A stretch of 64,000 bases of DNA from Parelaphostrongylus tenuis (taxonomy: Eukaryota; Nematoda; Chromadorea; Rhabditida; Metastrongylidae). The position numbers were made by a program, and so were the translations under genes. Location: the NCBI GenBank assembly GCA_019055375.1, contig JAHQIW010002140.1, forward strand, positions 124,001 through 188,000, read 5' to 3'. Below are positions 63,648-64,000 of this stretch, in pieces; the first letter of the stretch is position 1; the number at the start of each line of letters is the position of its first letter. Below the pieces are notes generated by a model. That model was given only the letters and a program-made list of their open reading frames with translations, was not told the origin of the DNA and did not search any database.

Positions 63648-64000
63648 GTAAGCCTGTTTGCCATCATTCTTTTCCATGCAGTAGAAATGATTCAATCATT
63701 CCTTTCTCATCATAACCATAAGTCCATTGCCTCACAGCTTCACATTCCTTTATAACCAAGCAGTCTGGCGAAACAAAGTGTCAAAGCGATATTTTTCAAC
63801 TATATTTTTCGTTTTCGAATTTGACCCTGTTTCTGGATAGAAATTAGGAAGCGTTATGCATTTGGTCCGCTTTTTTCTCTCACATTCGGCCATCTCTTGT
63901 TACGAAATCACACTTATCTCTTCTTTCTGTGCGGCTGACAGACACGCTCAAGTGCTGCGATCTGTTTGGATTTCTCCCTCGAGAACTGAAAATCTTGTCA
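63648..64000 (+). other. Intron 3 of mlc-3, open at the window end
   Basis: Starts with the donor GTAAGC. No exon matching the second half of an essential light chain was found before the edge. Confidence 0.6.

Overview
The window looks like nuclear DNA from a clade V nematode, most likely a strongylid-type parasite. Genes have short exons and introns from about 50 bp to several kb, with GT..AG borders and TTTCAG/TTTTAG-type acceptors. The proteins read most like Caenorhabditis ones. Intergenic and intronic DNA is packed with decayed mariner, RTE and tRNA-derived SINE sequence. All identifications come from reading the sequence and recalling families; no search was run.

Genes. A single orphan exon (610-768, minus) is all that is visible of a gene running off the left edge. 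A complete five-exon non-muscle myosin regulatory light chain gene (mlc-4 type) lies on the minus strand at 14024-17102. From 25.4 to 33.4 kb two copies of a STAR/GSG RNA-binding gene (QUA1, KH, QUA2) lie tail-out in an inverted duplication: the minus copy has lost its KH exons and is a pseudogene, while the plus copy keeps the KH domain but has one unresolved splice-phase problem. A complete 29-exon RNA polymerase III second-largest subunit gene (rpc-2/POLR3B, 1142 codons) fills 36799-55419. The first three exons of a myosin essential light chain gene (mlc-3 type) run off the right edge from 63006. From memory, rpc-2 and mlc-3 are also neighbours in C. elegans, so their order here looks like conserved microsynteny.

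Repeats. There are four tRNA-derived SINE families (A-D). C and D often occur as head-to-head inverted pairs. There are also several foldback (hairpin) families, mariner pieces of at least two lineages, RTE pieces covering endonuclease, reverse transcriptase and the 3' end, a piggyBac-like MITE and TA microsatellites.

Most interesting. One foldback family carries, in both arms, a motif with all the parts of a type I hammerhead ribozyme: CUGANGA, a short helix often capped by a GNRA loop, GAAA, a two-to-three base-pair stem III closed by a small palindromic loop, UH, and a stem I that co-varies between subfamilies. Sixteen instances are listed; five keep every core residue. Two elements show probable target-site duplications of 12 and 9 bp, and the right arm is longer than the left. 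This fits small retrozyme-like or Penelope-related elements rather than ordinary MITEs.
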